The position numbers and the translations under genes are program-made. Under the pieces are notes generated by a model. The model was not told where the DNA came from, made no database searches, and saw only the letters and a program-made list of their open reading frames with translations. From the NCBI RefSeq assembly GCF_015477835.1, contig NZ_JADLQN010000006.1, positions 209,516 to 273,515 on the forward strand: DNA of 64,000 bases. Reading direction: 5' to 3'. This document shows positions 52,201 through 63,377 of this stretch, in pieces. This DNA is from Nocardia higoensis (lineage in GTDB: Bacteria; Actinomycetota; Actinomycetes; Mycobacteriales; Mycobacteriaceae). Each line of letters opens with the position of its first letter. Positions within the stretch are counted from its first letter, which is position 1.

Positions 52201-55200
52201 CGATCTCGACTGGCTCGGCGACCATCGGGTGGGCGAGGCCGTGATCGCCCCCGCGGTCTTCTTCCTCACCCTCGCCGCCCACACCGGTCCCGACCCCACC
52301 ACTCCGCGCCGTCTGCGTGATATCCGCTTCCTGAACCCCCTCCCGCTCGACGTGGCCGCGACGGCCTCCCTCGCTCAGTGCGTGGATGTTCTCCGACGCC
52401 CAGGGCTCGCCGGAACGGGGGTACTGGAATTCCGCACCAGCACAACCGGACCGGACAGCGGCACACTCCACGCCCACGGCACCGCTGTGCCCGTCACGGA
52501 CCCGGTCGGCGAGAAATCGGCCCGCGCCACCCCAGTCGCGGATGATTCGCCGCCGCGCGCCACCGTGGACCCGAATGATTCCCCGGTCCGTGCCACGCCG
52601 GAATCGGGCGGTCCGCCGACCCGCGCACCCTCACCTGCCCCGCCACCCTGCCGGTCCGAGAGCGACCGAACCGGTGTGGGCGGTCACCGCACCGGCGCTC
52701 CGAGTGACCCGGCCCGGGTGACGACCGACATCGACCCCGCGGATTTCTACCGTCGGTGCGAGCGGCGCGGACTGCACTACGGCCCCGAGTTCCGCGGTAT
52801 CCGCGAACTCCGGGTGACCACGGCCCCCACCGGCCGTTCGGCCCTGGCACGGATCGAAGTGGGTCCGCTCGCCCGAGCACGCGCCGCCGCCGGGGAACTC
52901 CACGTCACTCTGCTCGACGCCGCCGCGCAAACCGCGCTGGCCCTCTTCGACCCGTCCATTCGGGCGGACCCGCGTACCGAGCCTTCCGCCCATGCCGACC
53001 TCCCTGTCGTCGGTGAGTCCACTGTCCTCGTCACCTCCGCTGGGCCGGTCACGCCCACCGGGGCCACCGTTCCCGCCGGGCAGTCCGCCGGGTCTGCTGC
53101 GCCCACCGGGGCCGATGGGCTCGCCGGGCCCATCGGATCCGATGGGCGCGCTGGGCTGATCGGGTCTGCGGTGTCTATCGGGTCCGGTGTGCCCACCTCG
53201 ACCCCGGAGCCGACCCTGGTCCCCGCGGCGCTCGCCGAATATCGGACCTACCCCGCTCCGGCCGGATTCGTGGACCGGGCCTGGGCGCACGCCGTCCGCA
53301 CCGGCCCGTACCGCGCCGACATCCATCTCCGCGACGACGAAGGCCGCCTGTTGGCACAGCTCCTCGGTCTCGAGTTGGCCGAGATCGACACGACGGTGGC
53401 CGACCCGCGCCGCCGTGACCGGGAGTTCCATGTCGGGTTCGTCCCGGAAACGCGCCGTCCGAGCGAGTCCGGATCGCGGTCGGACAACGACCTTTTCGTG
53501 CTCACGGGGGACGACCCCGGATGCGCGCTGCTCGGCGTCGAACTGCGCCGACTCGGTGTGCGCGTCGGCCACGAGATCGTGCCGGGACAACCCACGACGG
53601 TCGTCTTCCTCGCGCCTGCGGGCGAAGGGATCGCGGTGCTCGATCCGGCCCGGGACGGCGGGCAGCATCGCCGATTCGGTTCCGGTGGAGCCGGACTCAC
53701 CGATCAGCGACAACGCTTGGCCGACCTCGCCGACTCGGTACGCGCGTCCTCGGGTGTGGAAGCGCCGCTGCGGTTGGTCGTGGTGACGACCGGCGCACAG
53801 GCGGCGACCCCGGAAGAACGTCCAGACCCCGGCGCGGCACTGTACTGGGGTTTCGGTCGTGTCCTGCGCCGCGAGCATCCGGAACTGGCGGCCGTGCTGC
53901 TCGATCTCGATCCGGCCGCCGCCGTCACGGACCGCTTCGCCGCCTGCGCCGCCGAGCTGGCCGTCGCGGGCACCGAGGACCAGGTGCTCCTGCGTGCGGG
54001 GAATCGTCTCGTCGGGCGCATCACCCGAGGTATACCCGCACAAGGGGTCCGCGCGCCGTGGCGCGGCGCGCGCCGTCCCTTCCGGCTCGGTGCCGGGCCG
54101 AATCGCCGGATCGACGAGATCGAGTTCCGGCCCCTCGCCCCGCGCGCCCCCGAAGCGGGCGAGGTGCGGCTGCGTGTCGAGGCGTCGGCGATCAACTTCA
54201 TCGACCTCATGAAGGTGACAGGTTCCTACCCCGACGACTCGCAGGGCGCCGATCTGCTCGGCGTCGACTGTGCGGGCGTGATCGAGGCGGTCGGTCCCGA
54301 AGTGCGTGACCGGGTTCCGGGGCAGCGGGTCGTCGCCTGCGCGTTCGGGGCGCTGGCGTCCCATCTCACGGTCCGCGCCGATCACACCGCGCCGATCCCG
54401 GCCGGGATGGCGAGCGCCACGGCTGCGGCGCTGCCGCTCGTGGTCGCTACCGCGTGGCAGGCATTGGCCCGGGTCGCCCGCGTCGAACCGGGGGAGACCG
54501 TGCTCATCCACTCCGCGGCGGGCGGGGTGGGCGCGGCGGCGGTCGCCATCACCCGGCACCTGGGTGGGCGGGTGCTGGCCACCGCGGGCAGCGAGCGCCG
54601 CCGGGCGTACCTGCGGGCCCTCGGAATCACCGATGTGTTCGACTCCCGGGCCGCCGACTGGCCCGAACAGGTGCGATCGGCGACCGGAGGCCGCGGCGTC
54701 GACGTGGTTCTCAACTCCCTGGCGGGCGCGGCCGTCGAATACGGCATCGATGTGCTCGCCGAAGACGGCCGGTTCGTGGAGATCGGCAAACGCGACATCT
54801 ACGCCGACCGGCGCATCGGCCTGCGCGCCTTCGCGAAAGGTCTCACCCTCGCCGCCGTCGACCTCGGCGGCATGATGACCCGCCGACCGCACCGCTACGC
54901 CGCCCTGCTCGGCGAAGCCTGGCGGAGTGTGCTCGACGGCATCGTCGCCGACCTGCCGCTCGCCGTTCACGACTTCGCCGACGCACCGAAGGCGCTGGCC
55001 GCGCTCACCGAGGACGAGCGGATCGGCAAGATCGTGCTCACCCGCCCGGAGACGGTCACCGAGGTCGTCCCGGAACCGCTGCCGCACGGGCGATTCCGCG
55101 CCGAGGCCACCTACGTGATCACCGGCGGGCACGGCGCTCTCGGCCGCAGCCTGGCCGCCTATCTGCTCGACCACGGCGCGGGCGCGGTCGCGCTGCTCAG

Positions 55201-56152
55201 CAGCGGCGCCCACCCCGCGCCGGAGGACCCGCGGATCCACGGTTACCGCGCCGACGTGGCCGACCGCGCCGCGCTGGCCGAGGCGCTGGCCGCGATCCGC
55301 GCCGATCTGCCGCCCATCCACGGCATCGTCCACGCGGCGGGAGTGCTCGACGACGCCACCGTGCACAGCCTGCGCGCCGACCGGATCGAACGCGTCCTGC
55401 GTCCCAAGATCGACGGCGCCCGCCACCTGCACGAACTCACCGCCGAGGACCCGCTCGACCTGTTCGTCCTGTTCTCCTCTGCCGCCGCGCTGGTCGGGAA
55501 CCCCGGCCAGGCCGCCTACGCGGCCGCCAACGCCTACCTCGACGCGTTCGCCCTGGCGCGCAGGCACGACGGACGCCCCGGCCTGAGCGTGCAGTGGGGG
55601 CCGTTCGACGACATCGGCCTGGCCGCGGCCCGCGCCGACCGCGGCGCCCGCCTCGCCGACCGAGGATTGACCGGCATCGCCGCCGGCGAGGCCTGGCACG
55701 CCCTGCGAATCTTCCTCACCGAGCACATCGCGGTCACCGGCTATCTCGGTTTCGACCGCCGCCGCTGGTTCGACGCCTACCCCGATTGCGCGGGCCAAGC
55801 ATCCTGGTCACGGCTGTACGACTCAGGCGACGGCCCCGCGGCTCCGCCGCCGGCGGCGGGCGGACGATTGCGCACCGCGCTGGCGGAGGCGAGCGCGGAC
55901 GAACGGCGAACGCTGATCCAGGCCGAGGTCACCGCACTGGCGGCGCGAGTCCTGCGCCTGCCCGCCACCGACCTCGACACCGCCGCGCCCCTGCGCGCCC
56001 TCGGCTTGGACTCCCTGCTCGGCCTCGAACTGCGCAACCAGCTCGAAACCACCTTCGCCCTGCGTCTTTCGGCGACCCTGCTGTGGACCTACGGCACCAC
56101 CGCCGCGCTGGCGACGGCGATCGACGAACGACTCGCCGCCGAACCGGCGTGA
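49295..56152 (+). CDS. Type I PKS, KS-AT-DH-ER-KR-ACP
   Basis: A 2285-aa single-module synthase. KS (1-430): C171 in VETGCSSAS (TGC rather than the common TAC), H306, H347. AT (about 575-890): S678, VDQVQ and YASH (778-781), methylmalonyl type. DH (about 945-1370): H977 in HRVGEAVIAP, where Gly is one position early, and D1208. Proline/glycine-rich inserts lie at about 1063-1140 and 1243-1308. ER (about 1590-1925): INFIDLMKVTGSYP, GGVG near 1743. KR (about 1940-2130): GGHGALG, LDD (B-type), Y2075. ACP: S2240 in GLDSL. No docking tails, no thioesterase. ATG 49295 overlaps the monooxygenase stop. Confidence 0.93.
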   Translation: MTGPGEPIAIVGMAGRFPGADSVADLWRLLCAGTDAVRAAPPEGRDIAPASGGDVRVPTAGGFLDDVAGFDATLFGISPREAADIDPQQRLFLETAWRALEDANTPADRLRGTRTGVYAGASWHDYATLRSRTAVPPTPHSVVGSALDMIATRVSYTLEITGPSMTVETGCSSASVAVDLAVRALRSGDIEAALVGGVNLILGPEVTAGLAHFGALSPDGRCAAFGAGANGFVRGEGVAVLYLKTLSAARRDGDPIRATIVATAVNNDGGGESLVTPSLAGQRDLLRRAYLHTGLDPARLGYLEAHGTGTGRGDPVEAGALGTILGRRRPPDAGPLPIGSIKSAIGHLEAAAGIAGLVKAVLCLEHRHLPATLHADTLRPDIDFDTLGVRVMRVPAALPVGPGTLVGVNSFGWGGTNVHIVLGPAPEPTAVPAAPVPRSGRAGTTVADGSPGVDGVSRAPGSRTTPEPGDVPGAHGASAGAEAFGPRNVPGSGGAPETSGVLMVSAQDGATLRERCGALADLLTSDATTIDEMGAALAAFAPALPWRAAFLVGDHAEAAPALGAFRDGGPDSPTVLSGRARPVGRVAFVFPGQGSQWHSPASGLYGREPTFTEVVDDCAAALARHVDWDAHAVLTGAAGPGWLARVDQVQPVLWAYSLALAAQWRAMGVHPDVVIGHSQGEIAAATLAGLLDVRSAARIVARRSAALRTVAGTGRMLAVDLSADEIPDAIAGFESSVGLAVHNGPRSCVLSGDTDAVDALAEILTADGVYCRPVNVDYASHSPHMDRLAAALRAELADLGSAAESGRSPSGGIEMMSTVTVRPLTALDPGYWVDNLRRPVRFAEAMTAVFDAGVTHVIEVAPHPVLTPAVEQLAATRLDPPVVLSSLTRDRDPLRELARGRALAFLAGLRPVADIAPPDRNPLPHTVMRRSRYWLPPGAPTEPAPVPPVLRPSPADPAVQQAAVTLTRHDLDWLGDHRVGEAVIAPAVFFLTLAAHTGPDPTTPRRLRDIRFLNPLPLDVAATASLAQCVDVLRRPGLAGTGVLEFRTSTTGPDSGTLHAHGTAVPVTDPVGEKSARATPVADDSPPRATVDPNDSPVRATPESGGPPTRAPSPAPPPCRSESDRTGVGGHRTGAPSDPARVTTDIDPADFYRRCERRGLHYGPEFRGIRELRVTTAPTGRSALARIEVGPLARARAAAGELHVTLLDAAAQTALALFDPSIRADPRTEPSAHADLPVVGESTVLVTSAGPVTPTGATVPAGQSAGSAAPTGADGLAGPIGSDGRAGLIGSAVSIGSGVPTSTPEPTLVPAALAEYRTYPAPAGFVDRAWAHAVRTGPYRADIHLRDDEGRLLAQLLGLELAEIDTTVADPRRRDREFHVGFVPETRRPSESGSRSDNDLFVLTGDDPGCALLGVELRRLGVRVGHEIVPGQPTTVVFLAPAGEGIAVLDPARDGGQHRRFGSGGAGLTDQRQRLADLADSVRASSGVEAPLRLVVVTTGAQAATPEERPDPGAALYWGFGRVLRREHPELAAVLLDLDPAAAVTDRFAACAAELAVAGTEDQVLLRAGNRLVGRITRGIPAQGVRAPWRGARRPFRLGAGPNRRIDEIEFRPLAPRAPEAGEVRLRVEASAINFIDLMKVTGSYPDDSQGADLLGVDCAGVIEAVGPEVRDRVPGQRVVACAFGALASHLTVRADHTAPIPAGMASATAAALPLVVATAWQALARVARVEPGETVLIHSAAGGVGAAAVAITRHLGGRVLATAGSERRRAYLRALGITDVFDSRAADWPEQVRSATGGRGVDVVLNSLAGAAVEYGIDVLAEDGRFVEIGKRDIYADRRIGLRAFAKGLTLAAVDLGGMMTRRPHRYAALLGEAWRSVLDGIVADLPLAVHDFADAPKALAALTEDERIGKIVLTRPETVTEVVPEPLPHGRFRAEATYVITGGHGALGRSLAAYLLDHGAGAVALLSSGAHPAPEDPRIHGYRADVADRAALAEALAAIRADLPPIHGIVHAAGVLDDATVHSLRADRIERVLRPKIDGARHLHELTAEDPLDLFVLFSSAAALVGNPGQAAYAAANAYLDAFALARRHDGRPGLSVQWGPFDDIGLAAARADRGARLADRGLTGIAAGEAWHALRIFLTEHIAVTGYLGFDRRRWFDAYPDCAGQASWSRLYDSGDGPAAPPPAAGGRLRTALAEASADERRTLIQAEVTALAARVLRLPATDLDTAAPLRALGLDSLLGLELRNQLETTFALRLSATLLWTYGTTAALATAIDERLAAEPA

Positions 56153-56166
56153 CCCGAGGAGCAGCC

Positions 56167-57633
<1,467 letters not shown>

Positions 57634-57740
57634 CCGCGTCGTCCCCAGCCGCCCCCGCCGCCGGTCGCCGTGGCGCCGATGCCCGGCTACGCCGACGGAC
57701 ATCGAGGACGGCGGGGCGGGTAGGCCGGGTCGTGTGGTGG

Positions 57741-57759
57741 GGCCGGTCGGAAACCGGCC
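57741..57759. terminator. Hairpin between convergent KS and reductase genes
   Basis: GGCCGGT-N5-ACCGGCC, a 7-bp GC-rich stem in the 156-bp convergent gap. There is no T-run; a weak terminator candidate. The rest of the gap shows no PKS remnant that I can identify. Confidence 0.4.
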
Positions 57760-57789
57760 GAGGGGACCGGGGGCGGTCGGCCCGCGCCC

Positions 57790-59013
57790 TCAGAGCGGCT
57801 GGGAGGTGTCCGTCAGGCGACCCGGGTCGACGGGCTCGCCCGCGGTGATCAATTCCTTGATCCGGTCGGTCACGTCCCAGACGTTGACGTTCATCCCGGC
57901 CAGCACCCGGTGCGCCGGATCGAGCCAGAACGCCACGAACTCCCGGCTCGTCACGTCGCCGCGCACGACCACCCGCGCGTCGGTACCCGGCGCGACGAAG
58001 CCGGTGTACTCCATGCCGAGGTCGTACTGGTCGGTGAAGAAGTAGGGCAGCCGGTCATAGGAGGCCGCGCGGTCGAGCATGGTCGCCGCCGCCACCTCCG
58101 GCTGGTTCAGCGCGTTCGCCCAGTGCTCCACGCGCACCCGCGTGCCCAGGTGCGGATGATCCTGTTCGGCGATGTCGCCGACGGCCACGATGTCGGGATC
58201 GCTGGTGCGCAGTCCCGCATCGACCAGCACGCCGCTGTGGATCGCCAACCCCGCCTGATGCGCGAGCGCGAGATCCGGGTCCGCGCCGACCGCGATCAGG
58301 ACCGCGTCGGCCGGCGCCGCCGAGCCGTCGGCCAGGCTCAACCCCGTCGCGACGCCGTGGTCGTCGGTGGTGATCTCGGTGACCTGCACGCCGAGTCGCA
58401 GGTCGACGCCGTGCCCGCGATGCAGTTCGGCGAAGACTGTGCCCATCTCCCGGCCGAGCGGGCCGATCAGTGGCTGGGCGGCGGTCTCGACCACCGTCAC
58501 CTCGCACCCGCGGGTCCGCGCGGCGGCCGCGACCTCGAGGCCGATCCAGCCCGCGCCGATGATCGCCAGCCGGGCTCGCCGCTCCAGCAACTCCGACAGT
58601 GTGCGGGCGTCGTCGATGGAGCGCAGCGTATGGACATTCGGGGCGTCCGCGCCGGAGATCGGCAGCCGGCGCGCGGAGGAACCGGTGGCCAGCGCGAGTT
58701 TGTCGTAGGCAAGTGTCGAACCATCCGGCAGCGCCACCGTTTTCGCCGCGGCGTCGATGCCGGTGACGGTGGTGCCGAGCATGACTTCGACGTGGTGGTC
58801 GCGATACCACTGCGCCGCCTCCACGGTGAAGTCCGGCAATTGCTTCTTGCCGAGCAGGAACTCCTTGGACAGCGGTGGCCGCTCGTAGGGCAGATGTTCC
58901 TCGCGGCCGATGAGGGTGAGCGAGCCGTCGAAGTCGGCGGCGCGTAGCGCCCGAGCCAGTCCTGCCGCGGCGAGGCCGCCGCCCACGATCACGAAACGCC
59001 GATTCGAGGTCAT
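57790..59013 (-). CDS. FAD-dependent ferredoxin/rubredoxin reductase
   Basis: A 407-aa two-dinucleotide-domain flavoprotein of the oxygenase-coupled NADH-ferredoxin reductase family: FAD motif FVIVGGGLAAAGLARAL, YERPPLSKEFL, NAD motif LAIIGAGWIGLEVAAAAR, IVAVGDIAEQ and a reductase C-terminal domain ending with AGMNVNVWDVTDRIK. It passes electrons from NAD(P)H to a ferredoxin for a P450 or oxygenase; no such partner is adjacent. ATG 59013 follows AAGGAG at 6 nt. It converges with the PKS operon. Confidence 0.9.
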   Translation of the reverse strand: MTSNRRFVIVGGGLAAAGLARALRAADFDGSLTLIGREEHLPYERPPLSKEFLLGKKQLPDFTVEAAQWYRDHHVEVMLGTTVTGIDAAAKTVALPDGSTLAYDKLALATGSSARRLPISGADAPNVHTLRSIDDARTLSELLERRARLAIIGAGWIGLEVAAAARTRGCEVTVVETAAQPLIGPLGREMGTVFAELHRGHGVDLRLGVQVTEITTDDHGVATGLSLADGSAAPADAVLIAVGADPDLALAHQAGLAIHSGVLVDAGLRTSDPDIVAVGDIAEQDHPHLGTRVRVEHWANALNQPEVAAATMLDRAASYDRLPYFFTDQYDLGMEYTGFVAPGTDARVVVRGDVTSREFVAFWLDPAHRVLAGMNVNVWDVTDRIKELITAGEPVDPGRLTDTSQPL

Positions 59014-59216
59014 CGCGAACTCCTTCGGTGCCGAGGGACTCGTCGCCCCCGACCCTACTGTCACCGGTGTGTTCGCGCGGTCGGTTCGCGATCTACCCGC
59101 GCGAGGCGGCGGCCTTCGCCGAGGGCGAAATGGGAACGAATCGGCGGCCGGGATGGTTGCCAGGAACGACGCGTGCGTCACCGCCGCGTCCGCCGACTGA
59201 TCGAGAGGAACGACAC

Positions 59217-59861
59217 GTGACCGAGACGGGCACCGAGAAAGATGTCGCCGATTTCTGGTTCGATCCGCTGTGCCCCTGGTGCTGGATCACCTCGCGCTGG
59301 ATTCTCGAGGTCGAGAAGGTCCGCGGCATCGAAGCTCGCTTCCACGTCATGAGCCTGGCCGTGCTGAACGAGGGCCGCGATCTTCCGGAGAACTACGCCG
59401 AGATGATGAAGAGCGCGTGGGGCCCGGTCCGGGTCGCGATCGCCGCCGCCCAGCAGCACGGCGACAAGGTGCTCGCACCGCTCTACACCGCGATGGGCAC
59501 CCGCATCCACGAGCGCAAGGAGGCCTACGAGCGCGAGGACCGCGCGGAGTCGCTGCGCGCGGTGGTCGTCGACGCCCTCGCCGAGGTCGGCCTGCCCGCC
59601 GAGCTCATCGCCGCGGCCGACAGCACCGACTACGACGAGGCGCTGCGCGCCAGCCATCACGCGGGTATGGACGCGGTCGGCCCGGACGTCGGCACCCCGA
59701 CCATCCACGTCAACGGCATCGCGTTCTTCGGGCCGGTGCTCTCGCGCATCCCGCGTGGCGAGGACGCGGGCAAGATCTGGGACGGCGTCGTCGCCCTGGC
59801 CTCCTACCCGTACTTCTACGAACTCAAGCGCACCCGCACCGAAGGCCCGATCTTCGACTGA
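59217..59861 (+). CDS. DsbA-fold mycothiol-linked oxidoreductase (Rv2466c-like)
   Basis: A 214-aa DsbA/thioredoxin-superfamily protein with CPWC in FWFDPLCPWCWITSRW and the cis-proline region VGTPTIHVNG. It matches Rv2466c, a mycothiol-dependent reductase linked to oxidative stress and nitro-drug activation in M. tuberculosis (recalled). No signal peptide, so cytosolic. GTG 59217 follows AGAGGAA. Together with rpiB and nei2 it restores the mycobacterial gene order after the PKS block. Confidence 0.9.
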   Translation: MTETGTEKDVADFWFDPLCPWCWITSRWILEVEKVRGIEARFHVMSLAVLNEGRDLPENYAEMMKSAWGPVRVAIAAAQQHGDKVLAPLYTAMGTRIHERKEAYEREDRAESLRAVVVDALAEVGLPAELIAAADSTDYDEALRASHHAGMDAVGPDVGTPTIHVNGIAFFGPVLSRIPRGEDAGKIWDGVVALASYPYFYELKRTRTEGPIFD

Positions 59862-59907
59862 GCCCTCCGATCCCCGGGCGGGTGCCTACCCGCTCGGGAA
59901 CCCGCGC

Positions 59908-60990
59908 TCAGACAACGGATTTCGGTGGCAGGCTCGGCGCCTCGCCGTAGCGCGGTCCGCCCACGCCGAACCCGGCGGGCCGCGCGGCGGGCCGCCAGAA
60001 CAACTTTCCGTGCCTGCTGCGATCACGCAGCGCCGACATCCGCCAGGTCAGCACCGGATGAGTCGACATCGCGTTGACCAGCCAGACGAACCCGCCCTGT
60101 TCGGTCGCGGCCCGGTCGGCCATCTCGTCGAACCCGACCATGGTGTTGAGGTACTTGCCCGCGGCCAGTGTGCCCATCGCCGCCGCCGCGCCGTTCGCGC
60201 GATGGCAGTAGCCGTAGTTGTCGGCGGTGTACTCCTGCGCGCGGCTCAGCGACGACCCCAGAATCGGCAGGAACGGCACCAGGAACATGCCCAGCTGACG
60301 CCAGTAGGAGACGTGCCCGGCCGCGATGTGGCCGACCTCGTGCCCGATGATGAACGCCAGCGCGTCGGGCTCGCGCGCTTGCCCGCCGACCTCGAACAGA
60401 TCGCTGTACACCACCACGAACCGCCGGAAGCCGTGGCCGGAGGCGAAGGCGTTGATCTGCCCGTTGCCGAGAACGACGTAGGCATCGGGCGCCTCACGCA
60501 TACCGAAGCGCTGCGCCGCCTCGGCCACCATGCGGTAGCCCTCGGGGAACTGCGTGGGCGACATCTTCACCGCCCCGACCCGCTGGGCGGCGTAGTTGAA
60601 CCCGCGTCCCGCCCACACCAGCACCGGTGCGAAGACCAGCAACAGCAGATAGTCGCCCGGTGTGATGCCCTCCAGGATCGCGACGGCGAACAGTCCGAGC
60701 GCGACCACATACGCCAGCACGGTGCACAGCACGACGACCACCAGCAGCGGGATCTCCCAGCTGTGCCGGGCGGGCATGCCCCACGGCGCCAGCCCGCGCG
60801 GCCCGTTGTCGGGCGGCAGATGCGCGGGTCGGATGCCGGCTCCCAGCGACGCGGACGCATACCCGGCGGTGGGTCCGCCGGACGGCGGGTACCCCCAGCC
60901 GCTCGCAGGCCCGGACACATCGACGGGGCCTGCGTATCTGGGGGCCAGGTCCTGCGGTGGCGGCTGGGGCGCCGGTTCGGGCGAGTACAT
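59908..60990 (-). CDS. M48-family zinc metalloprotease
   Basis: A 360-aa membrane protein. A Pro/Gly-rich N-terminus of about 75 residues precedes two membrane helices (IPLLVVVVLCTVLAYVVALG, ITPGDYLLLLVFAPVLVWAG) and an M48 peptidase domain: H217-E-V-G-H in FIIGHEVGHIAAGH, with the downstream EYTADNYG supplying the third ligand. Related to HtpX/Ste24-type membrane quality control. ATG 60990 lies 7 nt after TAGGCT (minus strand, 60998-61003), a leaderless start. It is divergent from rpiB. Confidence 0.88.
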   Translation of the reverse strand: MYSPEPAPQPPPQDLAPRYAGPVDVSGPASGWGYPPSGGPTAGYASASLGAGIRPAHLPPDNGPRGLAPWGMPARHSWEIPLLVVVVLCTVLAYVVALGLFAVAILEGITPGDYLLLLVFAPVLVWAGRGFNYAAQRVGAVKMSPTQFPEGYRMVAEAAQRFGMREAPDAYVVLGNGQINAFASGHGFRRFVVVYSDLFEVGGQAREPDALAFIIGHEVGHIAAGHVSYWRQLGMFLVPFLPILGSSLSRAQEYTADNYGYCHRANGAAAAMGTLAAGKYLNTMVGFDEMADRAATEQGGFVWLVNAMSTHPVLTWRMSALRDRSRHGKLFWRPAARPAGFGVGGPRYGEAPSLPPKSVV

Positions 60991-61055
60991 GGAACACAGC
61001 CTATGGGGCGGTCCCCCTGGGCGCAGGCGCGGAACGACCTGCGACAATCGCAGCC

Positions 61056-61529
<474 letters not shown>

Positions 61530-61558
61530 GTTCGCTCGACCCTCGGGGGAAGACCACC

Positions 61559-62356
61559 ATGCCGGAAGGGCACACCCTGCACCGGCTCGCCGATCAGCAC
61601 CGCCGTCGCTTCGCGGGCGGCCCGGTGCGGGTGACGAGCCCGCAGGGGCGTTTCGCCGAGGGCGCCGCGCTGGTCGACGGGCGGACGCTGCACGACAGCA
61701 CGGCGCACGGCAAACACCTGTTGCACCACTACGACAACGGCCTGACCGTGCATGTGCACCTCGGCCTGTACGGTGCGTTCCACGATGCGCCGCTGCCGAT
61801 GGGCCCGCCGGTCGGCGCGGTGCGGATGCGGCTGATCGGCCGCGAGCACGGCACCGATCTGCGTGGTCCGGCCGCGTGCGAGGTGCTGCTGCCCCCGCAG
61901 GTCGATGCGCTGCTCGCCCGGCTCGGCCCGGACCCGCTGCGCGCCGACGCCGACCCCGAGCAGGCATGGCGGCGAATCCGTCGCTCGCGCAGGCCGATCG
62001 GGGCGTTGCTGATGGATCAGAAGGTCCTCGCGGGCGTCGGCAATGTCTACCGCGCCGAGGTTCTCTTCCGGCACGGCATCTCCCCCTACCGTCCCGGCGT
62101 GGACATCGACGCCGAGGAATGGAAGGCGATCTGGGCGGATCTGGTGGAGCTCATGCCGATCGGCGTGGAGACCGGCCGCATGCACGTGGTGCGCCCCGAA
62201 CACGATCACGGCGAACCGTCCTACGCTCCGGACCGCCCGCGCACCTATGTCTACCGCCGGCCGGGAGCGGGCTGCCGGGTGTGCGGCTCGCCGGTAGCCC
62301 ATGCGGTGCTCGAAGGCCGGAATCTGTTCTGGTGCCCGGAGTGCCAACCGCGCTGA
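61559..62356 (+). CDS. nei2: Fpg/Nei-family DNA glycosylase (Nei2-type)
   Basis: A 265-aa base-excision enzyme: catalytic N-terminal Pro-Glu in MPEGHTLHRLA, conserved Lys in STAHGKHLLHH, the H2TH segment GALLMDQKVLAGVGNVYRAE and a C-terminal zinc finger (CRVCG ... WCPEC). It removes oxidised pyrimidines and nicks the abasic site. ATG 61559 follows a GGGGGA site. It matches Rv2464c in position after rpiB. Confidence 0.93.
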   Translation: MPEGHTLHRLADQHRRRFAGGPVRVTSPQGRFAEGAALVDGRTLHDSTAHGKHLLHHYDNGLTVHVHLGLYGAFHDAPLPMGPPVGAVRMRLIGREHGTDLRGPAACEVLLPPQVDALLARLGPDPLRADADPEQAWRRIRRSRRPIGALLMDQKVLAGVGNVYRAEVLFRHGISPYRPGVDIDAEEWKAIWADLVELMPIGVETGRMHVVRPEHDHGEPSYAPDRPRTYVYRRPGAGCRVCGSPVAHAVLEGRNLFWCPECQPR

Positions 62357-62379
62357 TCGCTCACCCGCGGCGGGAGCGA
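62357..62379. terminator. Hairpin after nei2
   Basis: Arms TCGCT..CCCGC and GCGGG.AGCGA with a 2-nt bulge, between convergent nei2 and the GGDEF gene. No T-run; moderate candidate. Confidence 0.4.
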
Positions 62380-62420
62380 GGCGCCCGAGGGGGTGGCGCC
62401 ACGCCGTCCGACACTCCGTT

Positions 62421-63377
62421 TCAGCCCGCGACCGCCGCGTCGATACCCGGTTCGTCGGCGCCCGCGAACACGAATCGCCGCCCGCCCGCCGTCTTGGCCG
62501 AGTACATCGCGCGGTCGGCGCGGCGTAGCAGATCGGTGAAGTCGGACCGGGCGCCCGGCGCGTCGAACGCGGTACCGACACTGGCCGACACCGGGACCGG
62601 CCCCGCGGAGGACCACACCGGGTCGCGCAGGGTGGCGACGATCCGGTGCGCGATCTCGGCCAGCGCGTCACCGTCGCGATTGACCGCGAGCACGAATTCG
62701 TCACCGCCGTAACGACAGATCACCGTGTCGGCCGGACAGACCTCGCGCAGCCGGTTGGCCAGCTCCACCAGCACCTCGTCGCCGACGGCGTGGCCGTAGG
62801 AGTCGTTGATCTGCTTGAACCTGTCCAGGTCGATGAGCAGCAGGCCGACGCAGCTGGCCGGATCCTCGGCCATCTGGCGCACCCGGTCCTGCAGCAGGGT
62901 GCGGTTGGCGAGATCGGTCAGCGCGTCGTGGGTCGCTTCGTGACGCAGACGGTGCTGAAGCGCGGCGATCTCCTGCACTCGTCGAGACACCTTGGCCGAC
63001 AGACTCTGCTCCTGATAGGCGAGTGCGCGCTCCTGCAGCGCCTGGGCATAGCTGTCGATCGCCTGACTGGCCACGAACGGCCATCGGGTCGCCACCAGCG
63101 AACCCGGCCGCCCGGAAGGGAACCCGAGCAGCCAGCGACTCGCCTGGGCAAGCATCCTGGTCCGTTCGAACGGCGGCTCGGCCATGCGGGCACCGAGCAT
63201 CCGCGCGGCGGGCACCGGAAACGGCTCGTACCTGGCCAGATGGAGCAATTGGTCGACGATCTCGACGAGGACGGGTTCGAGCTGCTGCGGTGTGGTGTGT
63301 GAGCCCGGTTCGGAGCAGACAGCCCGCGCCCAGGCGCGGCACATCGCGGCCACGGGAGGTTCGATGTCGCTCGTCAT
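62421..63377 (-). CDS. GGDEF-domain protein, putative diguanylate cyclase
   Basis: A 318-aa protein: an N-terminal helical sensor-like region of about 130 residues, a coiled coil (QERALAYQEQSLSAKVSRRV), then a GGDEF domain (DALTDLANRTLLQDRV, LLLIDLDRFKQINDSYGHAV, CRYGGDEFVLAV). The signature and metal-binding Asp are intact, so c-di-GMP synthesis is plausible; the position of the inhibitory-site Arg is not conserved. ATG 63377 is preferred; an in-frame GTG at 63473 would add 32 unconserved-looking residues. Confidence 0.85.
   Translation of the reverse strand: MTSDIEPPVAAMCRAWARAVCSEPGSHTTPQQLEPVLVEIVDQLLHLARYEPFPVPAARMLGARMAEPPFERTRMLAQASRWLLGFPSGRPGSLVATRWPFVASQAIDSYAQALQERALAYQEQSLSAKVSRRVQEIAALQHRLRHEATHDALTDLANRTLLQDRVRQMAEDPASCVGLLLIDLDRFKQINDSYGHAVGDEVLVELANRLREVCPADTVICRYGGDEFVLAVNRDGDALAEIAHRIVATLRDPVWSSAGPVPVSASVGTAFDAPGARSDFTDLLRRADRAMYSAKTAGGRRFVFAGADEPGIDAAVAG

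Noticed and set aside
52631..55798. 1055-aa leftward ORF opposite PKS2
   Set aside because: Shadow of the PKS; composition and lack of motifs argue against coding.
57634..57789. Continuation of a truncated module after the free KS
   Set aside because: The 156 bp in all frames show no AT or ACP remnants; the KS ends cleanly.
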